From Curtobacterium sp. MCJR17_020 (lineage in GTDB: Bacteria; Actinomycetota; Actinomycetes; Actinomycetales; Microbacteriaceae), in assembly GCF_003234365.2 (NCBI RefSeq), contig NZ_CP126260.1, positions 1,116,001 to 1,180,000 of the forward strand: a stretch of 64,000 bases of DNA, in the 5' to 3' direction. Both the position numbers and the translations under genes were made by a program. Positions 41,340-50,012 of the stretch are shown here, piece after piece. The notes beneath the pieces are model-generated. The model saw only the letters and a list, made by a program, of their open reading frames with translations. It did not search any database and was not told where the DNA came from. Within the stretch, counting starts at the first letter, position 1. Each line of letters begins with the position of its first letter.

Positions 41340-41822
41340 GTGGCGAGACTGCACGCTCCCATCCGCATGCGGTGGAGCGACATCGACGCCTACGGCCACG
41401 TCAACAACTCCGCGATGCTGCGCCTGCTCGAAGAGGCGCGCATCGTGGGGTTCTGGGGTCCGGACGCGGGTGAGCTGTCGGCGGACGGCAGCCTGCCCGA
41501 GCCGATCATCGACGGTCGGCCGGGCTCCGGCACGATGACGGTGATCGCCGGACAGCGCCTCGAGTACCTCGCGTCGATCCCGTACCTCCGCCAGCCGCTC
41601 GACATCCAGATGTGGATCGGGCGGCTCGGTGGGGCGAGCGTCGACGTGTCGTACGAGGTCTGGTCGCCGGTCGGGCAGCAGCCGGCCGAGCTCTACACCC
41701 GGGCGACGACCGCGCTCGTCATGGTGGACGCCTCCACGAACCGTCCTCGGCGGCTGACCGCGGCCGAGCGTGCGGCGTGCGAGCAGTACCTCGAGGCCCC
41801 GGTGGAGTTCAGCCGCCCGTAG
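41340..41822 (+). CDS. Acyl-CoA thioesterase (4HBT hot-dog fold)
   Basis: A 160-residue hot-dog thioesterase: MRWSDIDAYGHVNNSAMLRLLEEARI is the 4-hydroxybenzoyl-CoA thioesterase motif with the catalytic Asp. The GTG at 41340 lies 5 bases after the ettA stop, so the two are cotranscribed. Its end overlaps the end of the converging tesB-like gene by 14 bases. Confidence 0.9.
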   Translation: MARLHAPIRMRWSDIDAYGHVNNSAMLRLLEEARIVGFWGPDAGELSADGSLPEPIIDGRPGSGTMTVIAGQRLEYLASIPYLRQPLDIQMWIGRLGGASVDVSYEVWSPVGQQPAELYTRATTALVMVDASTNRPRRLTAAERAACEQYLEAPVEFSRP

Positions 41823-42672
41823 GGACCCGCATCATGCCCTCCTGCGCCACGGTCGCCAGCAGGCGTCCGTCGCGGGAGAACATCCGGCCGAACGCGAGCC
41901 CCCGGCCGCCCTGCGCGCTGGGGGACTCCTGCGTGTACAGGATCCACTCGTCGGCCCGACCGTCGCGGTGCCACCACATCGCGTGGTCGAGGCTGGCGCT
42001 CTTCACGCCGGACGTGCCCCAGGCGACGCCGTGCCGCCGCATGATCGGTTCGAGGATCGACAGGTCGCTGGCGTACCCGAGGACCGCACGGTGCAGCGCC
42101 GGGTCGTCCGGCAGGTCGCCCTGCACACGGAACCAGACCGCCTGGTGCGGCACGTGCTCGCCCTGCACGTCGACGAACACCGGTCCCTCGACGTGCCGCA
42201 GGTCGATCGAGCGCTCGGCCCAGGCCTTGGCGACGGGGTGGTCGATGGTGGAGAGGATCGACGCGGCGGACGGCAGCGACTCCGGTGACGGCGTGTCCAC
42301 CGGGTACGGGTCCTGGTGCTCGACCCCGGTGTCCGGCACCTGGAACGACGCGATCATCGAGAAGATCGGCACACCGCGCTGGTAGGCCTGCACGCGCCGC
42401 GTCGCGAAGGACCGACCGTCGTGGATGCGTTCGACGCCGAAGGTGATCGGTACGTCGATGTCGCCGGGGCGCAGGAAGTACCCGTGCATCGAGTGGATGT
42501 CACGCCCCTCGATGGTGGTCTGCGCAGCGACGATGCACTGGGCGAGCACCTGGCCGCCGAACACCCGCCCGCCGGGGGACCAGTGGTTCGCGCCGGTGAG
42601 GATCGTCTCACCCGTGCTCGCACCGGTGTCCTCGAGTCGGAGTGTCCGCAGGAAGTCGGGTTCGCCGTTCAC
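41809..42672 (-). CDS. tesB: Acyl-CoA thioesterase II (TesB)
   Basis: A 287-residue double hot-dog thioesterase. GRVFGGQVLAQCIVAAQ and HSMHGYFLRPGDIDVPI belong to the first domain. The second has SLDHAMWWHRDGRADEWILYTQESPSAQGGRGLAFGRMF, with the Asp and Thr/Gln catalytic residues. It hydrolyses medium- and long-chain acyl-CoA. The start is GTG at 42672, 7 nt after TAGACT. Confidence 0.94.
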   Translation of the reverse strand: MNGEPDFLRTLRLEDTGASTGETILTGANHWSPGGRVFGGQVLAQCIVAAQTTIEGRDIHSMHGYFLRPGDIDVPITFGVERIHDGRSFATRRVQAYQRGVPIFSMIASFQVPDTGVEHQDPYPVDTPSPESLPSAASILSTIDHPVAKAWAERSIDLRHVEGPVFVDVQGEHVPHQAVWFRVQGDLPDDPALHRAVLGYASDLSILEPIMRRHGVAWGTSGVKSASLDHAMWWHRDGRADEWILYTQESPSAQGGRGLAFGRMFSRDGRLLATVAQEGMMRVPTGG

Positions 42673-42679
42673 GTGGTGC

Positions 42680-42685
42680 AGTCTA
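42680..42685 (-). promoter_or_regulatory. Leaderless -10 box of tesB
   Basis: TAGACT (complement) is 7 nt before the GTG at 42672. On the other strand TAGGAT (42705-42710) serves the divergent gene at 42720, so the two promoters are back to back within 30 bases. Confidence 0.62.
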
Positions 42686-42719
42686 CGAACACAGGGTGCG
42701 CCGGTAGGATCGGTTGGAC

Positions 42720-43421
42720 ATGGGCACCTCGTTCACGCTTCCCGACGCCGCCTCCCTCGGAGACCTCCGTACGTACCTCGGACGTGCCGCTCGGATCGAG
42801 GACGGTTCGGTCCGGTTCATCGCCGACTCCGGTGTCCTCGCGGTCTACACGGCGATCCTGTACCCCCTCGGACTCCTCGACGAGCTGCCGACGGTGCTCG
42901 GCCTCCGCACGTTCTCGCTCACCGAGCCCGCGACGATCGACGCCGTGGTGCCGCTGCAGTCCCTGCTCGAGCGGCTCCGGCTCCTCGCCGAGGCACAGGA
43001 CGCCGAGCACGCCGACGGCGCCGACCCGACGCGGGCCACCCCGATCGAGGTCGAGCTCCCTCACGAGGTCCACACCGTGACGTGGGCGGCGATCTCCCCG
43101 CCCCGTGGCGGATGGGTGCCGCTGCCCGACGTCTCGCCGGAGCTGCTGCGCCGCGCCACCCGTGACGGCATCGCCGAGGTCGCCGACGCCGTCCCGACCA
43201 ACGCGGGCGAGGCGATCATCCGCAAGGTGCGCTCCGAGGTCTGGGGCCGTCCGGTGCCGGGCATCGAGCACCTGCCCGCTGGTGCAGGCTTCGCGGGGGA
43301 GAGCCTCGGCTTCCTCGGGCACGACCCGGTCCGCCTGTTCGAGACCGGTCCGTGGAGCCGTCTGACGACGTCGCGCGGGCACGTGCTCGTCAAACGCCGC
43401 GCCTGGACCCTGAACCTGTAG
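42720..43421 (+). CDS. Conserved hypothetical protein
   Basis: A 233-residue cytoplasmic protein, MGTSFTLPDAASLGDLRTYLGRAARI..., mixed alpha/beta with no catalytic motif I can name; IEVELPHEVHTVTWAAISPPRGGW and the C-terminal GPWSRLTTSRGHVLVKRRAW appear conserved in style. This arrangement, next to thioesterase genes, is known from Microbacteriaceae, but I cannot assign a role. TAGGAT is 9 nt before the ATG; a TTG at 42714 is possible. Confidence 0.75.
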   Translation: MGTSFTLPDAASLGDLRTYLGRAARIEDGSVRFIADSGVLAVYTAILYPLGLLDELPTVLGLRTFSLTEPATIDAVVPLQSLLERLRLLAEAQDAEHADGADPTRATPIEVELPHEVHTVTWAAISPPRGGWVPLPDVSPELLRRATRDGIAEVADAVPTNAGEAIIRKVRSEVWGRPVPGIEHLPAGAGFAGESLGFLGHDPVRLFETGPWSRLTTSRGHVLVKRRAWTLNL

Positions 43422-43458
43422 CGAACGTCACGTCCGGGCCGGGTGGTTGGCTGGCCGC

Positions 43459-44301
43459 ATGCACGTCTTGCTCACCGGTGCGTCCGGGTACATCGGTTCC
43501 TCTGTCCTCCGCGCCCTCGTCGCCCACGGGCACGAGGTGACCGCCATCGTCCGCTCCGACGAGAAGGCGCAGCACGTGCGTGACGCCGGTGGGCACGCCC
43601 TCGTCGGGGACGTCACCGACACCGAGGTCGTCGAACGACTGCTGCACGAGACCGACGGCGTCGTCCACACGGCGTCCGCGCCCGACGTCGACCCGGACTT
43701 CACCGCGACGGTCCTGCGCGCGTCCGCCGGCACACCGAAGCCGTTCGTGCACACCGGCGGCATCTTCACCTTCGGCAACTCGACGGACATCTCCGAGCAG
43801 TCGCCGATCGATCCGCCCGAGCTGACGTCGTGGCGCACGGCGAACGAGGCTGCCGTGCGGACGAGCGACGTGCGGACCACGATCGTCGCCCCGGGCATCG
43901 TGTACGGGCGAGGTGCCGGCATCCCCGCGATGTTTGTCAGCGACGGCACCCAGCCGGTCACGCTGGTCGGTGACGGCTCGCAGCGCTGGACCACGGTGCA
44001 CGTCGACGACCTCGGCGAGCTCTACGTCCTCGCGCTGGAGCGTGCCGAGCAGGACGGGTACATCGTCGCCGCGACCGGGGACAACCCGACGGTGCGCGAA
44101 CTCGCCGAAGCGGGGGCGCACGGCGCACCGGTCGTCCCCGAGAGCGTCGATGCTTCGCGTGAGCGACTCGGCGGGGCCTTCGCCGACGCGCTGTTCCTGC
44201 ACCAGGAGGCGTCCGGCGCCCACGCCCGTTCCGCCTACGGCTGGAACCCGACGCACCCGTCCCTGGTCCAGGACCTCGCCACCGGTTCGTACGCGCGCTG
44301 A
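43459..44301 (+). CDS. NAD-dependent epimerase/dehydratase-like protein
   Basis: A 280-residue atypical short-chain reductase. The N-terminal MHVLLTGASGYIGSSVLRAL has the GxxGxxG Rossmann motif, RSDEKAQHVRDAG is an NADP-type loop, and VHTGGIFTFGNSTDISEQSP and TTIVAPGIVYGRG cover the active-site region. The usual Tyr-x-x-x-Lys is not evident (WRTANEAAV occupies its place), as in NmrA/isoflavone-reductase-like proteins. Substrate unknown. Confidence 0.85.
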   Translation: MHVLLTGASGYIGSSVLRALVAHGHEVTAIVRSDEKAQHVRDAGGHALVGDVTDTEVVERLLHETDGVVHTASAPDVDPDFTATVLRASAGTPKPFVHTGGIFTFGNSTDISEQSPIDPPELTSWRTANEAAVRTSDVRTTIVAPGIVYGRGAGIPAMFVSDGTQPVTLVGDGSQRWTTVHVDDLGELYVLALERAEQDGYIVAATGDNPTVRELAEAGAHGAPVVPESVDASRERLGGAFADALFLHQEASGAHARSAYGWNPTHPSLVQDLATGSYAR

Positions 44302-44335
44302 GGACGACGGACGGCCCTCGATGACGGCGTCAGCG

Positions 44336-44390
44336 CCGCCGAGGTTCCACAACACGCCGCGCACCGTTCGCCGAGGTTCCACGAACGGCG
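44336..44390. repeat. Direct repeat and small hairpin between converging genes
   Basis: CCGAGGTTCCAC occurs twice (about 44339 and 44371), the second inside a hairpin CCGTTCG...CGAACGG (44364-44370 and 44382-44388). It lies in the 162-base gap between the epimerase and globin genes and could act as a weak terminator; otherwise nothing is seen in that gap. Confidence 0.5.
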
Positions 44391-44463
44391 CGAGAGGCCG
44401 CCGAGATGTGCAGATCCCGGAACCTGAACGGCAGTCGGAACGTGGGCGGCTGACGAGCGGGCG

Positions 44464-44949
44464 TCAGTCGAAGGTGTTCGTCATGGCGTGCGCGGCGCGG
44501 TCGAGGTACGCCCAGAGCTCGGCCTCGTCGAGGGGCGCGAGCTGCAGGGACTCGACGGCCTCGCGCATGTGGTGCAGCCAGCGCTCGCGGGCCTCGGACG
44601 TGATGCGGAACGGGTTGTGCCGCATCCGGAGCCGGGGGTGTCCGCGCTCCTCGCTGTAGGTGCCCGGCCCGCCCCAGTACTGCTGCAGGAAGGCCGACAG
44701 GCGCCAGATCGCGCCCTCGAGGTCGTCGGCCGGGTACATCGGCCAGATGACGTCGTCCTGCTGCACACCCTCGTAGAAGCGGCGGACGAGCCGATCGAAG
44801 GTCGGGGCGCCGCCGATGCGGTCGAAGAGCGAGCCGGTGGCCGAGACCCCGTGCTCGCCGACCCGCAGCGTGATCGGTTGCGCGGGGACCCCGGGCATGC
44901 CGAGACCAGCCCCGCCGGGGCCGCTGCTCGGGGGTGTGGGATCGGTCAC
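44464..44949 (-). CDS. Group II truncated haemoglobin (GlbO-like)
   Basis: A 161-residue trHbO. The globin core starts SLFDRIGGAPTFDRLVRRFYEGV; YWGGPGTYSEERGHPRLRMRHNPFRI holds the helix E-F region with the proximal His, and ERWLHHM the Trp of helix G that marks group II. The first 30 residues are a Gly/Pro-rich extension. It binds oxygen or NO-type ligands. The ATG overlaps the stop of the mscS-like gene by 4 bases. Confidence 0.94.
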   Translation of the reverse strand: MTDPTPPSSGPGGAGLGMPGVPAQPITLRVGEHGVSATGSLFDRIGGAPTFDRLVRRFYEGVQQDDVIWPMYPADDLEGAIWRLSAFLQQYWGGPGTYSEERGHPRLRMRHNPFRITSEARERWLHHMREAVESLQLAPLDEAELWAYLDRAAHAMTNTFD

Positions 44950-46013
44950 TGGGAGTCCTTCCCACCGTCGCGGTGGTCGTCGGTCCGGATGGGTTGCCCG
45001 AGCACGTTGCGCTTGGGGCGGCGCGGCTTGGTCGGCGCCGGGGTGGGCCGCGTCTGCACGGATCGCAGGCCGTTGATCGAGGTCGCGTTCTCCCAGCCCT
45101 CGGGCATGATCATCGCCATCGCCGGCAGGGTGATGCCGAGCTCGTCGACGGCGTGCTTCAGGCGGGCGCGGAGTTCGCGGCCGACGACGTCGAGCTCGGA
45201 GGCGCGGGTCTTCACGACGAGTCGGAAGACCATTCCGTCAGGGGAGACCGACTGCAGCCCCCAGATCTCGGGCTTCTCGACGATGCGCTGGCGCCAGCGG
45301 GGCTCCTGCGACATGGTGACGGCGGCCTTGAGCAGGGCGTCCTGCACGGCGTCGATGTCGGTGTCGTAGGGGACGGTGATGTCGACGAGGACCCGCGACC
45401 ACCCCTGCGACAGGTTGCCGACGCGCAGGATCTGGCCGTTCGGCACGAACCACAGGATCCCGTTGACGTCGCGCACCTGCATGACACGGAGCCCGACGTT
45501 CTCGACGACACCCGTGGCCTGCCCGGTGTCGACGACGTCACCGACGCCGGCCTGGTCCTCGAGGATCATGAAGATGCCGGACAGCAGGTCCTTCACGATC
45601 GACTGCGCGCCGACGGCCAGGCCGGCGGCGACGAGCGAGGCGCCACCGACGATGCCGACGGCGGCGTTCGGGATCGCCACGGGGATGATGATCGCAAGGG
45701 CCACCACCACGACGATGACCGTTGCGAGGTTCTCGAGCACGCTGCCCAGGGTGCGGGTCCGCTGCACCACGCGCGCGGTCTGGACCGGCGACGCGATGAG
45801 TGCCTGCGTGTCCTCGGCACCCTGACGCTTCTTCACGCCGTTCACGACACGGTCGACGATCTGCTTGATCATGCGGCGGAGGATCACGCGCAGGATGATC
45901 GCCGCGATGATCGTGATCACGATCGTGATCGGGATGTGCCAGGCGTCGACGAACTGGGTGAACGCGTTGGATGCCCACTTCGGGACGTCGGAGGTCTCTG
46001 CAGCCAAGGTCAT
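44946..46013 (-). CDS. MscS-type small-conductance mechanosensitive channel
   Basis: A 355-residue channel. Three helices (about 25-50, 95-115 and 118-160) are visible, the last being the Gly/Ala-rich pore helix (AAVGIVGGASLVAAGLAVGAQSIVKDLLSGIFMI). It is followed by the beta domain (VGDVVDTGQATGVVENVGLRVMQVRDVNG) and a C-terminal alpha/beta domain with a basic tail. It releases solutes on hypo-osmotic shock. It forms an operon with the globin gene. Confidence 0.94.
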   Translation of the reverse strand: MTLAAETSDVPKWASNAFTQFVDAWHIPITIVITIIAAIILRVILRRMIKQIVDRVVNGVKKRQGAEDTQALIASPVQTARVVQRTRTLGSVLENLATVIVVVVALAIIIPVAIPNAAVGIVGGASLVAAGLAVGAQSIVKDLLSGIFMILEDQAGVGDVVDTGQATGVVENVGLRVMQVRDVNGILWFVPNGQILRVGNLSQGWSRVLVDITVPYDTDIDAVQDALLKAAVTMSQEPRWRQRIVEKPEIWGLQSVSPDGMVFRLVVKTRASELDVVGRELRARLKHAVDELGITLPAMAMIMPEGWENATSINGLRSVQTRPTPAPTKPRRPKRNVLGQPIRTDDHRDGGKDSQ

Positions 46014-46027
46014 ATCCGGTCGATGCT

Positions 46028-46075
46028 ACGGGCGGGGCCTCGGCGTTCCATGAGGAACGCCGAGACCCCGCCCGT
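46028..46075. terminator. Terminator after pepN
   Basis: A 22-bp stem with one mismatch (ACGGGCGGGGCCTCGGCGTT arm) closes on loop ATGA. It is 13 bases past the pepN stop and just upstream of the mscS start, separating the two minus-strand units. Confidence 0.88.
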
Positions 46076-46088
46076 GTTCACGAGCGAC

Positions 46089-48668
46089 TCAAGCGTCGGC
46101 CGCCTGCACCCGGAGCGCACGCTCCGTGCCCGCGACGCTCTCGGACACGATGCGCCGCAGCGCCGGGGTCTCCGGGTGCGCCTCGAGCCACGCGTGGGCG
46201 GCGTCGCGGAGCTCGGCCGACGCGAGCGGCGCCGGGTAGAGGCCCGAGACGATGGTGTCGGCCATGTGGTAGCTGCGTTCGGCCCAGATGCGGGTGAGCA
46301 CCTCGAAGTACTTCGGCACGAGGCCTTCGAGCACGACGGGGCTGTTCACGTGCTGGAACCCGACCGTGGTCTGGCGCACGATCGCGTTCGGCAGCTCGGA
46401 CGAGTCGACGAGCGACGCGAAGGCGGCCAGCTTGCCCTCGGCGGTCGGGATCGTCGCACGGGCGCGGGCCGCGGCCTGTTCACCCGACGCGGTCTTGTCG
46501 GCCGCGAGCTCGGCGTCGACCTCGGCATCGGAGGCGGCACCGGCGAGCACGAGGCCCTCGAGCAGCTCCCAGCGCAGGTCGGTGTCGATCTCGAGCCCGT
46601 TCAGCGTGACCGAACCGTCGCGCAGCCCCTGCAGGGTGGCGACGTGCTCGGGCGTCGACGCGATCTGTGCGAAGAACTTCACGAACTGGAACTGGGCGTC
46701 CGACCCGGCCTCGGCCGAGGCCGCGAGCTGCCAGAGCGTCTCGCCCACCGTGCGGACCGTGGCGTCGACCTTCGACGGCGCGACGTAGTTGCGCGTCGTC
46801 AGGAGCAGCTGCGACAGGGTCGTGCGGATGGTCGTCGACTCGGACTCGGTCGCGATGTTGCCGAGCGCGAGCCGGACGTAGTCGCTGGCGGGCGACTCGG
46901 CGTCGCGCGTGGCGTCCCACATCGCACCCCAAACGATGGAGCGGGCGAGCGGGTTCGCGATGGCCGCGAGGTGCTCGATCGCCGTCGTGCGGGACTGCTC
47001 GTCGAGACGGATCTTGGCGTAGGCCAGGTCGTCGTCGTTGAGGAGCACGAGGTCGCCGCGATGCACGCCGACGAGCTCGGGGACCTCGGTGCGTGCGCCG
47101 TCGATGTCGATCTCGACGCGGTGCACGCGCTCGAGCTTGCCGCCGGACGACGCGGTGTCGGCACCGAACGGCGCGGAGTCGTCCGTCCCGAAGGCGTAGA
47201 CGCCGATGGCGAGGCGGTGCGGGCGGAGCGTCGGGTAGTCGGCCGGCGCTTCCTGCAGGACGGCGAACGAGGTGATCGCGCCGGACGCATCGACCTCGAT
47301 CTCCGGGCGGAGCGTGTTGACCCCGGCGGTCTCGAGCCAGAGCTTCGACCACTCGGACAGGTCACGGCCGCTGGTCGCCTCGAGCTCGACGAGCAGGTCA
47401 CGCAGCTCGGTGTTCGAGTGGTGGTGCTTCTTGAAGTAGGCCGAGACACCGGCGAAGAACGCGTCGATGCCGACCCACGCCACGAGCTGCTTCAGGACGG
47501 AGCCGCCCTTGGCGTACGTGATGCCGTCGAAGTTGACCTGGACGTCCTCGAGGTCGTTGATCGTCGCGACGATCGGGTGGGTCGAGGGGAGCTGGTCCTG
47601 GCGGTAGGCCCAGGACTTCTCCATCGCCTGGAACGTGGTCCAGGCCTCGGTCCACTCGGTGGCCTCGGCGGTGGCGATCGTGGAGGCCCACTCGGCGAAC
47701 GACTCGTTCAGCCACAGGTCGTTCCACCACTTCATGGTGACGAGGTCGCCGAACCACATGTGCGCGAGCTCGTGCAGGATCGTGACGACCCGGCGCTCCT
47801 TGATGGCGTCGGTCACCTTCGAGCGGAAGACGTAGGTCTCGGTGAACGTGACCGCGCCCGCGTTCTCCATCGCGCCGGCGTTGAACTCCGGCACGAAGAG
47901 CTGGTCGTACTTCTCGAACGGGTACGGGACGTCGAACTTCTCCTCGTAGTAGGCGAAGCCCTTCTTCGTGGTCTCGAACACGTACTCGGGGTCGAGGTAC
48001 TCGGCCAGCGACTTGCGCGCGAAGACGCCGAGCGGGATGGTGCGGCCGTCGCTGCTCGTCAGTTCGTCGCGGACGACCTCGTACGGGCCGGCGATGAGCG
48101 CCGTGATGTAGCTCGAGATGGTCGCGGTGGGCGGGAAGGCCCAGGTCGCGTGCTCACCGTCGACGTGGGGCTCGGGCGTCGGGGAGTTCGACACGACCTG
48201 CCACCGTGACGGCGCCGTCACGGTGAAGGAGAACTGTGCCTTGAGGTCGGGCTGCTCGAACACCGCGAACATGCGGCGCGAGTCGGGGACCTCGAACTGG
48301 GAGTACAGGTACACCTCGTCGTCCACGGGGTCGACGAAGCGGTGCAGGCCCTCGCCGGTGTTCGTGTACAGCGCGTCGCTGACGACCACGAGCTCGTTCT
48401 GCTCCTGCAGGTCGTCGAGCTGGATGCGGACGCCGTCGTTCACCGCGTCGACGTCGAGCGCCGTGCCGTTCAGGGTGACGGAGTGCACGGTCTTCGTGAT
48501 CGCGTCGATGAACGTGGACGCACCGGCGGTCGCGGTGAAGCGCACGCGAGTGGTGCTGCCGAACGTCTCGGCGCCGCGGGTCAGGTCGAGCTCGACGTCG
48601 TACGTCTGCACGCTGACGATGCCGGCACGTTCCTGGGCTTCGGTTCTGGTGAGGTTCTCTCCGGGCAC
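46089..48668 (-). CDS. pepN: Aminopeptidase N (M1 family)
   Basis: An 859-residue zinc aminopeptidase. GAMENAGAVTF (substrate N-terminus recognition) and HELAHMWFGDLVTMKWWNDLWLNESFAEW (HExxH...E zinc site) are unmistakable, with the ERAP1-like helical C-terminal domain after about residue 530. The start is taken as GTG at 48668 (family N-terminus PGENLTRTEAQ) with GGAG 7 bases upstream; an ATG at 48680 would add four residues. It is monocistronic. Confidence 0.96.
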   Translation of the reverse strand: MPGENLTRTEAQERAGIVSVQTYDVELDLTRGAETFGSTTRVRFTATAGASTFIDAITKTVHSVTLNGTALDVDAVNDGVRIQLDDLQEQNELVVVSDALYTNTGEGLHRFVDPVDDEVYLYSQFEVPDSRRMFAVFEQPDLKAQFSFTVTAPSRWQVVSNSPTPEPHVDGEHATWAFPPTATISSYITALIAGPYEVVRDELTSSDGRTIPLGVFARKSLAEYLDPEYVFETTKKGFAYYEEKFDVPYPFEKYDQLFVPEFNAGAMENAGAVTFTETYVFRSKVTDAIKERRVVTILHELAHMWFGDLVTMKWWNDLWLNESFAEWASTIATAEATEWTEAWTTFQAMEKSWAYRQDQLPSTHPIVATINDLEDVQVNFDGITYAKGGSVLKQLVAWVGIDAFFAGVSAYFKKHHHSNTELRDLLVELEATSGRDLSEWSKLWLETAGVNTLRPEIEVDASGAITSFAVLQEAPADYPTLRPHRLAIGVYAFGTDDSAPFGADTASSGGKLERVHRVEIDIDGARTEVPELVGVHRGDLVLLNDDDLAYAKIRLDEQSRTTAIEHLAAIANPLARSIVWGAMWDATRDAESPASDYVRLALGNIATESESTTIRTTLSQLLLTTRNYVAPSKVDATVRTVGETLWQLAASAEAGSDAQFQFVKFFAQIASTPEHVATLQGLRDGSVTLNGLEIDTDLRWELLEGLVLAGAASDAEVDAELAADKTASGEQAAARARATIPTAEGKLAAFASLVDSSELPNAIVRQTTVGFQHVNSPVVLEGLVPKYFEVLTRIWAERSYHMADTIVSGLYPAPLASAELRDAAHAWLEAHPETPALRRIVSESVAGTERALRVQAADA

Positions 48669-48778
48669 GCAACGCTCCATCTTCGCTGAGGACGCGGACG
48701 ATCGTGGTCCGCGAGGGGGAGTCCCGGCACGGCGTCGTGCACCGGCGGGACGGTCATCCCCAGCCTAGCGACGCCGCG

Positions 48779-48784
48779 TACGCT
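48779..48784 (+). promoter_or_regulatory. Leaderless -10 box of the Rv2466c-like gene
   Basis: TACGCT is 6 nt before the GTG at 48791. Confidence 0.58.
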
Positions 48785-48790
48785 CGGAGC

Positions 48791-49444
48791 GTGAGCGAGA
48801 CGACTGTGGACAACACGACGGAACACCCGACCGAACGCACCACCGTGGAGTTCTGGTTCGACCCGAACTGCCCCTGGGCCTGGATGACGAGCCGCTGGGT
48901 GGGCGAGGTCGCCGAGCACCGCGACCTCGACGTCACGTGGAAGGTGATGAGCCTGTTCGTCCTGAACGAGGACCAGGACATCCCCGACGAGTACCGCGAG
49001 CGCATCCACAAGGGGCAGCTCTACCCGCGCATCGTCACGGCGGCGCGGCTCCGGCTCGGCCAGGACATCGTGAAGCCGCTCTACGACGCCCTCGGTGAGC
49101 ACGTCCACCACCGCCAGGAGCAGGACCCCGACCAGGTGGTCCCCGCCGTCCTCGCGGAACTCGGCCTCGACGCCGACCTGCTCGACTACGCCTGGACGGA
49201 CGAGGTCGACGCCGCCGTGCGTGTCAGCCACCAGGACGGCATCGACCGCGTCGGACAGGACGTCGGCACGCCCGTCATCGCCGTCGCCGGCACCGCGTTC
49301 TTCGGCCCGGTCATCTCCCCGGCACCCAAGGGCCAGGAGGCGCTCGACCTGTGGGACGGCGTCGTCGCGGTGGCCAAGTACCCCGGCTTCTTCGAGCTCA
49401 AGCGCTCGCGCACCGTCGGCCCGGTCTTCGACACCACCGACTGA
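48791..49444 (+). CDS. Mycothiol-dependent oxidoreductase, Rv2466c/DsbA-like
   Basis: A 217-residue DsbA-fold protein. EFWFDPNCPWAWMTSRWV is the Rv2466c active-site region, but here it is C-P-W-A: the second Cys is Ala, so it would act by a monothiol mechanism with mycothiol. The helical insert (LYDALGEHVHHRQEQDP) and VGTPVIAV (cis-Pro) are in place. In Mycobacterium the family reduces mycothiolated proteins and nitro-compounds. The start is GTG at 48791. Confidence 0.9.
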   Translation: MSETTVDNTTEHPTERTTVEFWFDPNCPWAWMTSRWVGEVAEHRDLDVTWKVMSLFVLNEDQDIPDEYRERIHKGQLYPRIVTAARLRLGQDIVKPLYDALGEHVHHRQEQDPDQVVPAVLAELGLDADLLDYAWTDEVDAAVRVSHQDGIDRVGQDVGTPVIAVAGTAFFGPVISPAPKGQEALDLWDGVVAVAKYPGFFELKRSRTVGPVFDTTD

Positions 49445-49465
49445 CGGGAGGCGCGGCTCGCCCCC

Positions 49466-49493
49466 GCCCCTCGGCTCGCGTCAAGCGAGGGGC
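49466..49493. terminator. Possible bidirectional terminator
   Basis: GCCCCTCG and CGAGGGGC form an 8-bp stem around a 12-base loop, between the DsbA-like gene and the converging acetyltransferase, overlapping the latter's last codons. A half GACGGGAGGCGC of family B lies just before it (49443-49454). Confidence 0.5.
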
Positions 49494-49999
49494 AGGCGCA
49501 TGAGCGTCAGGTCCAGCCAGCGGTCGAACTTGCGTCCGACCTCGGGCACGACCGCGACCGTGCTGAACCCGAGCTTGGTGTGCAGGGCGATCGACCCGGT
49601 GTTCGTGCTGCAGATCCCCGCCATCATGACGTGCCGGCCCTCGGCGGTCGCCCGCTCGACGAGCGATCGCATCAGGGTCGAGGCGATGCCCCGACCGCGG
49701 AACGACTCGACCACGTAGACACTGTGCTCGACGGTCAGCCGGTACCCGTGGTGCGGCCGCCACTGCGAGTACGTGGCGTACCCGGCCACGGTGCCGTCGA
49801 CCTCGGCGACGAGCACGGGGTACCCGTCGCCGTGCCGTTCGGCCAGCCAGCCGTCGAAGTACGCGCGGGGGTGCGGGGTCTCCTGCCAGATGGCGGTGGA
49901 GTGCAGCACGGCGTCGACGTGCAGGGCGTGCACGACGTCGAGGTCGGCCGGGGTGCAGTCGCGGACCACGACCCCGTTCGTCGCATATGCTGTCGTCAT
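49481..49999 (-). CDS. GNAT acetyltransferase, phosphinothricin-acetyltransferase-like
   Basis: A 172-residue GNAT enzyme resembling Pat/Bar-type acetyltransferases: VRDCTPADLDVVHALH start, GYATYSQWRPHHGYRLTVEHSVYV, the acetyl-CoA loop ESFRGRGIASTLM, and MMAGICSTNTGSIALHTKLGF. The likely substrate is an amino-acid-like compound. Its ATG occupies 49997-49999 and shares the palindrome CATG with the start of the divergent regulator. Confidence 0.9.
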   Translation of the reverse strand: MTTAYATNGVVVRDCTPADLDVVHALHVDAVLHSTAIWQETPHPRAYFDGWLAERHGDGYPVLVAEVDGTVAGYATYSQWRPHHGYRLTVEHSVYVVESFRGRGIASTLMRSLVERATAEGRHVMMAGICSTNTGSIALHTKLGFSTVAVVPEVGRKFDRWLDLTLMRLPLA

Positions 50000-50012
50000 G
50001 TCTCACATCGTA
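49986..50012. promoter_or_regulatory. Interlocked divergent leaderless promoters
   Basis: For the + gene, TATGCT (49986-49991) is 6 nt before ATG 49998. For the - gene, TACGAT (complement of 50007-50012) is 7 nt before ATG 49999. Each -10 box therefore lies inside the other gene's first codons, and the two initiation codons overlap in CATG (49997-50000). Confidence 0.75.
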
